DNA from: Robertkochia sediminum
GTDB taxonomy: Bacteria; Bacteroidota; Bacteroidia; Flavobacteriales; Flavobacteriaceae
Direction: 5' to 3'
NCBI RefSeq assembly: GCF_016786255.1
Contig: NZ_JADMKT010000073.1
Location: 122,682-186,681 of the forward strand
Length of the DNA stretch: 64,000 bases
In this document: positions 25,540 through 33,895 of the stretch, one piece after another
Layout: every line of letters starts with the position of its first letter
Position numbering within the stretch: position 1 is the first letter of the stretch
Translations under genes and position numbers: made by a program
The notes under the pieces: model-generated
The model's input: the letters and a program-made list of their open reading frames with translations, nothing else
What the model was told of the DNA's origin: nothing
The model's database searches: none

Positions 25540-27498
25540 TTGATCAAAAAAGAGACCATAGACAAGGTGTTCGATGCCGCCCGCTTAGAGGAGGTGATCG
25601 GCGATTTTGTGCAGCTCAAGCGCTCAGGTTCGAACTATAAAGGGCTCAGTCCCTTTACCGATGAGCGCACCCCCAGTTTTATGGTTTCTCCCGTAAAGCA
25701 GATCTGGAAAGACTTTAGTAGTGGGAAAGGCGGTAATGTGGTGGCATTCTTAATGGAGCACGAACATTTTAATTACCCTGAAGCCATAAAATATCTCGCT
25801 AAAAAATACGGTATCGAGATCGAGGAGACCGAGCAAACCAATGAGCAGAAAGAAAAGGCCAGCGAACGCGAAAGTATGTACCTGGTCTCTGAGTTTGCGC
25901 GGCAGTATTTTGAAGATACCATGAACAATACAGAGCCCGGAAAGGCTATTGGACTCAGCTATTTTAAGGAGCGCGGATTTAAAGATGAGACCCTTAGAAA
26001 GTTCCATTTAGGGTATTGCCTCGATGAGTGGGATGCCTTTACCAGGGCTGCTCTGGATAAGGGGTATCAACTCGAATTTCTCGAAAAGACCGGACTTACC
26101 ATCGTAAAGGGAGAAGATCGGTTCTTTGATCGCTTTAAGGGGAGGGTGATGTTTCCTATTCACTCCATGAGTGGTCGGGTGCTCGGTTTCGGAGGAAGGA
26201 TCCTGAAGAACGATAAAAAGGCAGCCAAATACCTCAATTCTCCCGAGAGTGATATCTACCATAAAAGTAAGGTGCTTTATGGACTGTATCAGGCAAAGCA
26301 AACCATAGCCAAGGAAGATAATTGTTACCTGGTAGAAGGATATACCGATGTGATCCAGTTTTATCAAAGTGGCATCACCAACGTGGTAGCTTCCAGCGGT
26401 ACTGCACTTACCTCAGAGCAGATACGCCTGATAAGCCGTTTGACCAGGAATATTACCGTTCTTTTTGACGGGGATGCTGCCGGATTAAGGGCTTCCATGC
26501 GTGGTATCGATCTTATCCTGGAGCAAGGTATGAACGTGAAGGTGGTTACTTTCCCCGAGGGGGAAGATCCCGATAGCTTTGCTGCGTCAAATACGCCCGA
26601 GGAACTTCAGTATTTTCTCGAAACCCAGGCCAAGGATTTTATTCAGTTCAAGGCTTCTGTTCTGGTGAATGAAACACAGCATGACCCGGTTAAAAAAGCG
26701 GCTACGATCAGGGATATCATCAACAGTATTGGAAAGATCCCCGATCGCATACAACAGGAGGTCTATATACGAGAGTGTTCCCGTATTATGGATATCTCAG
26801 AAGAGGTCTTGTACAGTAGTCTTGCGCAACAGGACAGGAAAGATCTGGATGAGGCCAATAAGAAACATAAAAGGGAGCAAAAGGCCTTTGAAGTGGTTCG
26901 ACCTGAACCCCAGGTGGAAAAGATCGATACGCAGCAGTTCCTGGAACGTAAGATCATTGAGCTTTTGTTATTGTACGGACTCGAAGAAGGCGATTTTCAG
27001 GATCTTTTTCTAAGGGAAGATGAAGACGGGGAGCTTGTGCTCGAGCCTGAGACCCAACAAGCAAAGGTGTTTGAAAAGATCTACCTGGATCTGCAACAGG
27101 ATGAGGTAGAACTCTCTAATCCGATGTTCAGGGAGGTCTACGAGCGCCTTATTAGTCAGATGAATGCCGATGAGGCGTTCTCGGTAGATGGTTTTCTGAA
27201 TAATTTAGACACGGCCATAGCCTCAGAATTGTCGTCCATGCTTATGGACGATGAAAAGTACAGTCTGCATAATTGGGAGAAGAATAACATCCTGGTAAAA
27301 GAAAAAAAAGCAGGAATGACCCAGCTGGTGAGTGAAACCATCCTTTCGCTACGGTGCCATCTTATCGATAAGCGGGTAGATCAGTTGCAGGATGATGTCT
27401 TAAAAGCAGAAGGTGGTACTCATGAAATTCTCGAAGAGATCATGAATTACCACCAACTAAAAAAGTTATTGTCTTATAAATTGAACCGCGTACTCTAG
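25540..27498 (+). CDS. dnaG: DNA primase lacking the zinc-ribbon ligands
   Basis: Primase of about 652 residues makes RNA primers for replication. The TTG at 25540 is taken as start because the N-terminus then reads IKKETIDKVFDAARLEEVIGD in the family register, and earlier starts fall before a terminator. The TOPRIM core is clear (YLVEGYTDVIQFYQSG, then LFDGDAAGLRASMRG). In the N-terminal CHC2 domain the four usual zinc ligands Cys, His, Cys, Cys correspond to Ser37, Thr40, Asp58 and Ser61 (GLSPFTDERTPSF, KDFSSGKGG), so zinc binding is lost. The C-terminal region (about 430-652) would contact DnaB helicase. Its 3' end overlaps the convergent regulator gene by 4 nt. Confidence 0.93.
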   Translation: MIKKETIDKVFDAARLEEVIGDFVQLKRSGSNYKGLSPFTDERTPSFMVSPVKQIWKDFSSGKGGNVVAFLMEHEHFNYPEAIKYLAKKYGIEIEETEQTNEQKEKASERESMYLVSEFARQYFEDTMNNTEPGKAIGLSYFKERGFKDETLRKFHLGYCLDEWDAFTRAALDKGYQLEFLEKTGLTIVKGEDRFFDRFKGRVMFPIHSMSGRVLGFGGRILKNDKKAAKYLNSPESDIYHKSKVLYGLYQAKQTIAKEDNCYLVEGYTDVIQFYQSGITNVVASSGTALTSEQIRLISRLTRNITVLFDGDAAGLRASMRGIDLILEQGMNVKVVTFPEGEDPDSFAASNTPEELQYFLETQAKDFIQFKASVLVNETQHDPVKKAATIRDIINSIGKIPDRIQQEVYIRECSRIMDISEEVLYSSLAQQDRKDLDEANKKHKREQKAFEVVRPEPQVEKIDTQQFLERKIIELLLLYGLEEGDFQDLFLREDEDGELVLEPETQQAKVFEKIYLDLQQDEVELSNPMFREVYERLISQMNADEAFSVDGFLNNLDTAIASELSSMLMDDEKYSLHNWEKNNILVKEKKAGMTQLVSETILSLRCHLIDKRVDQLQDDVLKAEGGTHEILEEIMNYHQLKKLLSYKLNRVL

Positions 27499-28124
27499 TA
27501 AAGCTCGAGTGCCTTAGCCTGCTGTAGCATATCTACCATATTGTCTACATTGAGCTTTCTCATTAGGCGGGCCTTGTAGGTGCTTACTGTTTTTTCGTTC
27601 AATCCCAGTTCTTCTGCTACGTGCTTATTGCGTTTTCCGGAGGCGAGAAGTTTAAGGACTTCGACCTCACGGGTAGAGAGTTTTCGGAAAAATCTTCTTG
27701 GTTTGTTCGTGCTTTCATCAAAGGCAAGGCGCTGTGCGAGTTCATTGGTAATAAACATGCCGCCTTCTGCAACTTTACTTATGGCATTCTTTAAGGTGCT
27801 AATGGTAGCGGTTTTTGAAACGTATCCCGAAGCTCCTGCCCTTAGTGTGGACAGCGCGTAAACATCTTCTGCCTGTGCGCTGAATATAAGCACTTTTACA
27901 TCGCTATAGTCTTTCTTCATTTTTCGGAGTGCCGTGATCCCATTTACTTCCGGGATGTCCATTTCCAGGAGTACAACATCTGGCTTTTCCATTGCCAGAG
28001 CGTCAAACAATTCTGATGTGGTACTGACACTGGCGATAACATCAAACTCTTCAGTCCTTCCTAAGGCAGCATTCAGTCCCTCTCTCACAACGGGATGATT
28101 ATCGGCCACTAATACTTTGATCAT
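27495..28124 (-). CDS. NarL/LuxR-type response regulator with Glu at the phosphorylation site
   Basis: This protein of 209 residues has a receiver domain (about 1-120) and a C-terminal LuxR-type helix-turn-helix (about 143-205, LSTREVEVLKLLASGKRNKHVAEELGL...VSTYKARLMRKL split at its turn). The receiver has Asp8 and Lys104, but the phospho-acceptor position before MDIPEVNG is Glu54, not Asp (VVLLEMDIP). It may therefore act without phosphorylation, in an always-on state. No histidine kinase gene is nearby. It is transcribed convergently to dnaG. An 18-bp perfect palindrome lies just before its start. Confidence 0.85.
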   Translation of the reverse strand: MIKVLVADNHPVVREGLNAALGRTEEFDVIASVSTTSELFDALAMEKPDVVLLEMDIPEVNGITALRKMKKDYSDVKVLIFSAQAEDVYALSTLRAGASGYVSKTATISTLKNAISKVAEGGMFITNELAQRLAFDESTNKPRRFFRKLSTREVEVLKLLASGKRNKHVAEELGLNEKTVSTYKARLMRKLNVDNMVDMLQQAKALELY

Positions 28125-28132
28125 AATGCGTT

Positions 28133-28150
28133 TTTTTAATTAATTAAAAA
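28133..28150. promoter_or_regulatory. 18-bp AT palindrome before the response regulator gene
   Basis: TTTTTAATTAATTAAAAA is a perfect palindrome located 8 nt upstream of the regulator start codon. It could be an operator, for example for autoregulation. Such AT-rich palindromes also arise by chance, so this is weak. Confidence 0.3.
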
Positions 28151-28277
28151 GACAGCCAAAGTGACGCAAGCTCAATTATAAGATCTGTGAAGGGAAAATG
28201 GGGATGAATTATACGTAAAAATAACTAAAAAAAATACTACCACAAAATAGTTGAAAAAACTTTCTTTTATTCTGTAA

Positions 28278-29066
28278 TTATTTCAGGTTCAACGGTATAG
28301 TGCATACCGGAATTGGCTCCATTTTATGCTTATTTGCCCTGTTGAGGCGCTTGTAGATATCAAAAACTTCTTTTTTTCTACCGCTTAATTCATCAGAAGT
28401 AGTGCCTTTTTCATCTTCAGCCATCGCCCATTCCAGTTCAGGGTAGGAGGCTCCGATCTGGTCTTCATCGGTGCGGTCATCACCCCAAAGTCCGTCGGTG
28501 GGAGCTGCCTCCATGATGTCTTGATTGATCCCTAAATAGGCAGCTATTTCGTACACTTCGGTTTTTAGAAGGTCGGCTATCGGACTCAGATCGACTCCTC
28601 CGTCGCCGTACTTGGTGTAAAAGCCAACTCCGAAATCTTCCACTTTATTACCCGTTCCTGCCACCAGGAGTTTTTCAAGGGCAGCAAAATAATAGAGGGA
28701 GGTCATGCGCAGTCTTGCGCGTGTATTAGCAAGCGACATAAAGCGGTCTTCCTCTTTTTCGACCGCCGGTAGCGTGTCGATAAGAGCATCGAAAACCGGG
28801 GTCAGGTTTACCTGGGTCATTCGTACAAGGTCGTGGTGCTCCTGCAGCCAGGCAATGTGGTTGAGGGCACGGCTTACCTGGTTTGGAGCCTGGTGAATGG
28901 GCATTTCAAGGCAGAGAACTTCCATTCCCGTTCTGGCGCATAGGGCAGAGGTGACGGCCGAATCGATCCCGCCGGAGATCCCGACCACAAATCCTTTCAT
29001 TCCTGCGTTCTGCGCGTAGTTTTTAAGCCAGTTTACGATGTGATTGGTTACTGCTGCTGCATCCAT
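28278..29066 (-). CDS. nadE: NAD+ synthase (ammonia-type)
   Basis: This NadE of 262 residues is the short form without a glutaminase domain. The PP-loop ATP motif is SGGIDSA, and the NaAD and ATP pocket includes GTGNKVEDFGVGFYTKYGDG and LLKTEVYEIA. It catalyses the final amidation of nicotinic acid adenine dinucleotide to NAD using ammonia. It lies on the minus strand, head to head with gldB, with a 135-nt divergent intergenic region in which I could not place a clear promoter box. Confidence 0.94.
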   Translation of the reverse strand: MDAAAVTNHIVNWLKNYAQNAGMKGFVVGISGGIDSAVTSALCARTGMEVLCLEMPIHQAPNQVSRALNHIAWLQEHHDLVRMTQVNLTPVFDALIDTLPAVEKEEDRFMSLANTRARLRMTSLYYFAALEKLLVAGTGNKVEDFGVGFYTKYGDGGVDLSPIADLLKTEVYEIAAYLGINQDIMEAAPTDGLWGDDRTDEDQIGASYPELEWAMAEDEKGTTSDELSGRKKEVFDIYKRLNRANKHKMEPIPVCTIPLNLK

Positions 29067-29201
29067 AATGGGTGTTTGATTTTATTCGTCCCGGTTGGAG
29101 TCGGGATTTACGTTATTATTTTTAGTTTTGAACAATCTCACACAAAAATAAATCATTCTCCTGTCATTCAACGGGCAGGTTGTTAAGTAAAATACGAACA
29201 A

Positions 29202-30161
29202 ATGAAGAAAATCCTGATCTTATTAATGGTGGTTGCCGGCTTTTATTCCTGTTCTCAAATGGATCAAAGGGAAAAAGAGATCGCAGCTATAGATGTCGAT
29301 CTGGAGGTAAAACGATTTGATCTTGCTTTTGCTGCTGCCGGTCAGAATGACCTGCCGGTGCTCAAAGAGCAGTTCCCGTATCTTTTTCCGGCGCAGTTTG
29401 CCGATTCGGTGTGGTACAAGCGAATGGAAGATACCTTGCAGCAGGAGCTACTGATCGAGGTGAGTAATAAATTTTCGGGATTCGATTCGCAAACCAATAC
29501 ACTTGAAACCCTTTTTAAGCACGTTCATTATTATTTTCCTAACCTAACGATACCCGATGTGGTTACCGTAACCTCTGATGTGGATTATCGTAACCGGGTG
29601 ATCTACGCAGACTCTCTTTTGCTTATTGGACTTGATAATTACCTGGGTGCAGATCACCGATTCTACGAAGGGATACAGCAATACATCAGGAAAAACCTGG
29701 AGCCTGAGCGTATTCCGGTGGATGTTGCAGAACAGGTGGCGCTTAGATTGGTTAGTGGTCCGGAAAACAGAAGCTTCCTGGCTAAGGTCATCTATTTTGG
29801 TAAGCTTCATTACCTTATGCAACAACTGTTGCCGGAAGCTTCCGGTGCTGCGGTCATGGGGTATACAGAAAATGAGTTTGCCTGGGTGCAAGCCAATGAG
29901 AGTGAGATCTGGAGGTATTTTATAGATCGTGATCTCTTATTTTCTACCGATAGTAAACTGGATCAGCGCTTTTTGAATCCCGCCCCCTTCTCCAAGTTCT
30001 ACCTCGAACTGGACCACGATTCCCCGGGACGCGTTGGGAGGTATATAGGTTGGCAGATCGTAAGTGCCTATATGGAAAATAATGAAGTATCTTTGCAGCA
30101 AATGCTGGGAGAACCGGCTGAAAAGATATTTAATGATTCCCGTTTTAAACCTTTAAAATAA
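29202..30161 (+). CDS. gldB: Gliding motility lipoprotein GldB
   Basis: This lipoprotein of 319 residues has a signal peptide and the lipobox FYSC (Cys17). The order gldB then gldC and the overall sequence fit GldB of Flavobacterium, required for gliding and linked to the type IX secretion and gliding apparatus. Typical segments are IDVDLEVKRFDLAFA and the C-terminal GRYIGWQIVSAYMENN. Its biochemical function is unknown. It overlaps gldC by 1 nt (stop TAATG arrangement), so the two are co-translated. Confidence 0.88.
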   Translation: MKKILILLMVVAGFYSCSQMDQREKEIAAIDVDLEVKRFDLAFAAAGQNDLPVLKEQFPYLFPAQFADSVWYKRMEDTLQQELLIEVSNKFSGFDSQTNTLETLFKHVHYYFPNLTIPDVVTVTSDVDYRNRVIYADSLLLIGLDNYLGADHRFYEGIQQYIRKNLEPERIPVDVAEQVALRLVSGPENRSFLAKVIYFGKLHYLMQQLLPEASGAAVMGYTENEFAWVQANESEIWRYFIDRDLLFSTDSKLDQRFLNPAPFSKFYLELDHDSPGRVGRYIGWQIVSAYMENNEVSLQQMLGEPAEKIFNDSRFKPLK

Positions 30162-30499
30162 TGGCAGTTAAGCATACTTCTGATATTAATATAACCGTAG
30201 GTCTTGATGAGAACAGGATTCCCGAAAAATTAAAATGGAGTGCTGAAGATGGCGGCGTAAGCAATGCCGATACCAAAGCGGTGCTCTTATCGGTCTGGGA
30301 TAGCGCCCGTCAGGAAACCCTGAAGATCGATCTCTGGACCAAGGATATGCCTGTAGACGAAATGAAGAAGTTCTTTCATCAAACCCTGGTTTCTATGGCA
30401 AATACCTTTGAGCAAGCCACCCAGGACGAGAAAATGTCGGCTACGATGAGGGATTTTTGCGATTACTTTGCAGAAAAACTCGAACTCAAACAAGAGTAA
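30161..30499 (+). CDS. gldC: Gliding motility protein GldC
   Basis: This small protein of 112 residues without a signal peptide is predicted to be cytosolic. It starts MAVKHTSDINITVGLDENRIPEKLKWSAEDGG, written here in two parts: the first 17 residues are the conserved HTSDI-type start and the next contain the RIPEKLKWSA motif. In F. johnsoniae GldC improves gliding but is not strictly essential. It begins at the gldB stop and is followed by a weak terminator-like hairpin. Confidence 0.88.
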   Translation: MAVKHTSDINITVGLDENRIPEKLKWSAEDGGVSNADTKAVLLSVWDSARQETLKIDLWTKDMPVDEMKKFFHQTLVSMANTFEQATQDEKMSATMRDFCDYFAEKLELKQE

Positions 30500-30530
30500 T
30501 AATACCCTTTTACAACTAAAGATAAGTTAA

Positions 30531-30572
30531 AATACTCCCGGAGTTCTGAGAGATTCCGGGGTATTATTCGCC
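30531..30572 (+). terminator. Probable terminator after gldC
   Basis: AATACTCCCGGA (30531-30542) pairs with TCCGGGGTATT (30555-30565) with one bulged T. The following sequence is only partly T-rich, so the call is moderate. Confidence 0.55.
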
Positions 30573-30617
30573 ATCTTTTATTTTAGGATTATGGGGTTTC
30601 CCCTGATGTCTAATACT

Positions 30618-30820
30618 TATAGCCTGCAGCGTACAGCTTACAGCCAACAGCTTAAAGCGTACAGTCTACAGCTTACAGCGTACATCTTACAGCCTGCAGC
30701 CAACAACCTATAGCTTACTGCGTACAGCCTATGGCTTGCAGCGTACAGCTTACAGCGTATAGCCTACCGCCTACAGCTTAAAGTGTACAGCATACAACCT
30801 ACAGCACAATACCTACGGCT
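30618..30820. repeat. Heptanucleotide tandem array, 29 degenerate units of TACAGCN
   Basis: These 203 nt divide exactly into 29 consecutive 7-nt units with no insertion or deletion. The consensus is T-A-C-A-G-C followed by C, G or T; exact TACAGC occurs in about 11 units, and most others differ by one or two bases (TATAGC, TGCAGC, TAAAGC, AACAGC). No frame on either strand gives a plausible protein. It fills the gap between gldC and engB, where no gene is seen between 30500 and 30857. The units have diverged while keeping phase, so it is old or constrained. Confidence 0.9.
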
Positions 30821-30857
30821 ATAGCAATGTGTAACGTCTAAAGCGTGAAGTTTGGTT

Positions 30858-31472
30858 TTAGGGTGCCTGGCCACCGATCTCTTTGTTGATCGCGTCGATA
30901 TACTCCAGAACATCTTCCCTTCCGAGGCCGCTGGATGAAGAGGTTACAAAATGATTCGGAGCCTGCTCCCAAACGCCTTCTTCCATTTTTTTTAGGTAGT
31001 CTTTTACGTTGCGTTCCAGGGCCGCGGGCTTGAGCTTGTCGCCCTTGGTAAAGATAATGGAGAAAGGGATCTGATGTTCTCCGAGCCACTCCATGAATTC
31101 CTGGTCGATTTTCTGAGGTTCGTGACGAACATCGATCAGTACAAAGGCAGAAACCAACTGTTCTCGCTTAGAGAAATAGTTGGTGATGAATTTCTGAAAG
31201 GTCTTCTTTGCAGTTTTTGATACCCTTGCATATCCGTATCCGGGAAGGTCTACCAGGAACCAGTTCTTATTGATCAGAAAGTGGTTGATGAGTTGGGTCT
31301 TCCCCGGTCTGCCGGAGGTCTTGGCTAGGCTCTTGCGCTCGGTAAGCATGTTGATGAGGGACGATTTGCCCACATTCGACCTCCCGATAAAGGCGTATTC
31401 CGGAAGACGGTCCTTAGGACATTTCCCGACATCGGTATTACTCATCACGAAAGAGGCCGATTTTATATGCAT
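30858..31472 (-). CDS. engB: Ribosome-biogenesis GTPase EngB/YsxC
   Basis: This small GTPase of 204 residues has the P-loop [10 protein letters not shown]3 in DLPGYGYA and G4 TKGDKL. The family assists assembly of the 50S ribosomal subunit and is essential in many bacteria. It lies 3 nt after the hydrolase gene on the minus strand and is very likely in the same transcript. Its 3' end faces the heptamer array. Confidence 0.95.
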   Translation of the reverse strand: MHIKSASFVMSNTDVGKCPKDRLPEYAFIGRSNVGKSSLINMLTERKSLAKTSGRPGKTQLINHFLINKNWFLVDLPGYGYARVSKTAKKTFQKFITNYFSKREQLVSAFVLIDVRHEPQKIDQEFMEWLGEHQIPFSIIFTKGDKLKPAALERNVKDYLKKMEEGVWEQAPNHFVTSSSSGLGREDVLEYIDAINKEIGGQAP

Positions 31473-31475
31473 GAT

Positions 31476-32240
31476 CTAAAAATTACGTGAGGTAAGCCAC
31501 TCTTCGAGGATCCTGTTGAATTCGTCAGGATGTTCCATCATGGGGGCATGACCACACTGATCTATCCAGAACAGATTGGAATCCGGAAGCAATCGGTTGA
31601 ATTCGTCGGCAACATTAGGAGGGGTTACCGTGTCGTTCTTACCCCAGATAATACAGGTAGGGGTATCCATCGCCGGAAGATCTTTAGCCATGTTATGTCT
31701 TATAGCACTTTTGGCTATGGCGAGTGTCTTGACCAATTTTGCGCGATCGTTAACCGTAGCGTAAACCTCATCTACGATCTCTTTCGTGGCGATCTTAGGG
31801 TCGTAAAATACGTCCTCACTCTTCTTTTTTATGTACTCGTAATCTCCGCGCTTAGGGTATCCGTCGCCCATGGCATTTTCATATAGTCCTGAGCTTCCGG
31901 TGATCACCAGTCCTTTTACCTTTTGTGGGTATAATTTGGTATGTAGCAGTCCGATGTGTCCGCCGAGGGAATTTCCCAGCAGGATCACCTGGTCCAGTGC
32001 TTTGTATTCTATGAATTCTTCAAGGAAATTGGCGAAACTTTTTACGGTGGTCTTCAGCAGTGACATGCTGTATATGGGTAGTTCCGGGATGAGTACCTTG
32101 TATCCCCTTTGTGAAAAATAATCGGTAACTCCACTAAAATTACTCAGACCTCCCATGAGTCCGTGCAAGACGATGATGGGTGTTCCCTGGCCAACTTCTA
32201 TATAGGTAAACTTGCCTTCCTTCTTTAATTCGTATGCCAT
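31476..32240 (-). CDS. Alpha/beta-fold hydrolase
   Basis: This hydrolase of 254 residues has the oxyanion segment VLHGLMGG, the nucleophile elbow GNSLGGHIG with its catalytic Ser, an Asp in WGKNDTVTP and a His in DQCGHAPMMEHP. The substrate is unknown; ester or thioester cleavage is likely. The start at 32240 (MAYELKKEG) is preferred over the longer frame to 32282, because a perfect -7 promoter box lies at 32270-32277 inside that extension. It is the first gene of a two-gene minus-strand operon with engB. Confidence 0.85.
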   Translation of the reverse strand: MAYELKKEGKFTYIEVGQGTPIIVLHGLMGGLSNFSGVTDYFSQRGYKVLIPELPIYSMSLLKTTVKSFANFLEEFIEYKALDQVILLGNSLGGHIGLLHTKLYPQKVKGLVITGSSGLYENAMGDGYPKRGDYEYIKKKSEDVFYDPKIATKEIVDEVYATVNDRAKLVKTLAIAKSAIRHNMAKDLPAMDTPTCIIWGKNDTVTPPNVADEFNRLLPDSNLFWIDQCGHAPMMEHPDEFNRILEEWLTSRNF

Positions 32241-32269
32241 TAATGGTCGGTTACATGTTTTGATGGAAA

Positions 32270-32277
32270 CAAATATA
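32270..32277 (-). promoter_or_regulatory. -7 promoter box TATATTTG (minus strand)
   Basis: The minus strand reads TATATTTG, a perfect match, 29 nt upstream of the hydrolase start at 32240. It places the start of the hydrolase-engB transcript and supports the shorter hydrolase. Confidence 0.55.
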
Positions 32278-32450
32278 GGCATTTCAACGATATTTTAACG
32301 TTTTTGAAATACAGGTATTCATGGCTGCTCCATGTTGGTTTTTTTCGAGGGTTTTTGTGATGCGTTTACCTCGATTCCCACTTTTTCACACTCTTGTACC
32401 CCAGACTGTTGCTTGGTTTGCGAGGGATGTCGGGGTAATTTATCAACAAT

Positions 32451-32490
32451 GTGGTAAAAAGTGTTCACTTGTGGTAAAAAGTGGTAAATA
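32451..32490 (+). promoter_or_regulatory. GTGGTAAA repeats, candidate MraZ operator
   Basis: GTGGTAAA occurs three times in one orientation, at 32451, 32471 and 32481, i.e. spaced 20 and 10 nt, about one helical turn apart. The first two extend to GTGGTAAAAAGTG. They lie directly upstream of the -7 box of mraZ, over the expected -33 region. MraZ of other bacteria binds short G-rich direct repeats upstream of its own gene. The flavobacterial motif is inferred here from position and periodicity. Confidence 0.65.
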
Positions 32491-32496
32491 TTTCTA

Positions 32497-32504
32497 TATA
32501 TTTG
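32497..32504 (+). promoter_or_regulatory. -7 promoter box TATATTTG of the dcw operon
   Basis: This is a perfect TAnnTTTG match 28 nt before mraZ, immediately after the GTGGTAAA repeats. No good -33 TTTG is seen, so the repeats may replace or cover it. Confidence 0.6.
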
Positions 32505-32532
32505 AAAAATAACACCGAATCCGTATTGTCGT

Positions 32533-33000
32533 ATGTTCGAATTTACCGAAGAGTATGAGTGCAAGGCAGATAGCAAGGGGCGCGTTATGGTGCCTTCCTC
32601 GCTAAGGGCCAAACTTGCGCCTGTGCTTCACGAGGGTTTGGTGATCAAAAGGTCCATTTTTCAGCATTGTCTGGAGATCTATACCGTGGAGGAATGGAAG
32701 AAGGAAGCTGCGAAAGTGGGGAAGTTGAATCGGTTCGTAAAAAAGAATAATGACTTTATTCGTCAGTTTACGGCTGGTGTTCGCCTGGTTCAGGTAGACG
32801 GAAACGGACGCTTGTCCATTCCGCGTAATCTCATGGAATTTGCCGGGATTACCAAGGAGGTGGTGTTGAGTGAGACTATTGGTCGAATGGAGCTTTGGGA
32901 TAAAGAGCGGTATTATAATGTGTTGGACGAAGGGGCCGATGGGTTCTCTGAGCTGGCAGAAGAGGTAATGGGGAATTTAAGTTTGGATCAGGATGAGTGA
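32533..33000 (+). CDS. mraZ: Transcriptional regulator MraZ
   Basis: This protein of 155 residues has two SpoVT/AbrB-like DNA-binding domains, one at about 5-50 (ECKADSKGRVMVPSSLR) and one at about 77-125 (VQVDGNGRLSIPRNLMEFAGI). MraZ is the first gene of the division and cell-wall cluster and in E. coli represses it. Repeats immediately upstream form a plausible operator. It overlaps rsmH by 8 nt, the conserved mraZ-rsmH junction. Confidence 0.94.
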   Translation: MFEFTEEYECKADSKGRVMVPSSLRAKLAPVLHEGLVIKRSIFQHCLEIYTVEEWKKEAAKVGKLNRFVKKNNDFIRQFTAGVRLVQVDGNGRLSIPRNLMEFAGITKEVVLSETIGRMELWDKERYYNVLDEGADGFSELAEEVMGNLSLDQDE

Positions 33001-33892
33001 GTATCATAATCCCGTATTGTTAAAGGAGACCGTAGATGGTTTGGCAATTAAGCCCGATGGGGTTTATGTTGATGTGACCTTTGGCGGGGGTGGTCATTCA
33101 AAAGAGATCCTGAGCAGACTTGGGTCTCAGGGGCGTTTGATCGCCTTTGATCAGGATGAGGATGCTTTGGCTAATGCCCTGGATGATGATCGGTTTACGC
33201 TTATTCATGAGAACTTCAGGTTTATCAAACGCTTTTTACGATTTGAAGGCGTAAAGCAGGTGGATGGTGTGCTTGGTGATTTCGGGGTTTCTTCCCATCA
33301 GTTCGATGTGGCGGAGCGCGGATTTTCAACACGATTCGATGCAGGTTTGGATATGCGAATGAGTAAGAGGAGTGAGTTGTCGGCCTATCAGGTGGTTAAT
33401 GAGTATAGTGAAGAAGACCTTCGAACTGTATTGCGCATGTATGGTGAAGTTAAAAATGCCGGTGCGGTTGCCCGGGCCATTGTTGCTCATAGGGAGAAGG
33501 GTGAGATAGAAACTACCGACGGGTTGAAGAAGGCGATGGGTAGATTGTTGCCTGCACATAAGGAGCAAAAGATCCTGGCGCCCATTTATCAGGCCATCCG
33601 GATCGAAGTAAATCAGGAGATCGAAGTGTTAAAGGAATTCCTGATGCAAATGCCGGAGGTGTTAAAGCCCGGGGGGAGGTTGAGTTTGATAAGTTATCAC
33701 TCCCTGGAAGACCGGTTGGTGAAGAACTTTATAAGGAGTGGAAAATTTGAGGGCGAGCCGGAGAAGGATTTTTACGGAAATCTTCTTGTGCCGTTCAAAA
33801 AGGTTGGAGGGTTGATCAAGCCTTCGGCTGAAGAGATAGCAGAAAATAACCGGGCCAGAAGTGCTCGTCTGAGGATAGCAGAACGATTGTAG
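32993..33892 (+). CDS. rsmH: 16S rRNA (cytosine-1402-N4) methyltransferase
   Basis: This SAM-dependent methyltransferase of 299 residues has the family N-terminus YHNPVLLKETVDGL, the SAM motif VDVTFGGGGHSKEIL, then GVLGDFGVSSHQFD and the C-terminal SLISYHSLEDRLVKNF and NNRARSARLRIAERL. It modifies C1402 in the ribosomal P site. It is the second gene of the dcw operon, and the FtsL-like gene starts 3 nt downstream. Confidence 0.96.
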   Translation: MSEYHNPVLLKETVDGLAIKPDGVYVDVTFGGGGHSKEILSRLGSQGRLIAFDQDEDALANALDDDRFTLIHENFRFIKRFLRFEGVKQVDGVLGDFGVSSHQFDVAERGFSTRFDAGLDMRMSKRSELSAYQVVNEYSEEDLRTVLRMYGEVKNAGAVARAIVAHREKGEIETTDGLKKAMGRLLPAHKEQKILAPIYQAIRIEVNQEIEVLKEFLMQMPEVLKPGGRLSLISYHSLEDRLVKNFIRSGKFEGEPEKDFYGNLLVPFKKVGGLIKPSAEEIAENNRARSARLRIAERL

Positions 33893-33895
33893 TTT

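Noticed and set aside
30618..30820. CRISPR array
   Set aside because: Units are 7 nt with no spacers and no cas genes are present; it is a simple tandem array.
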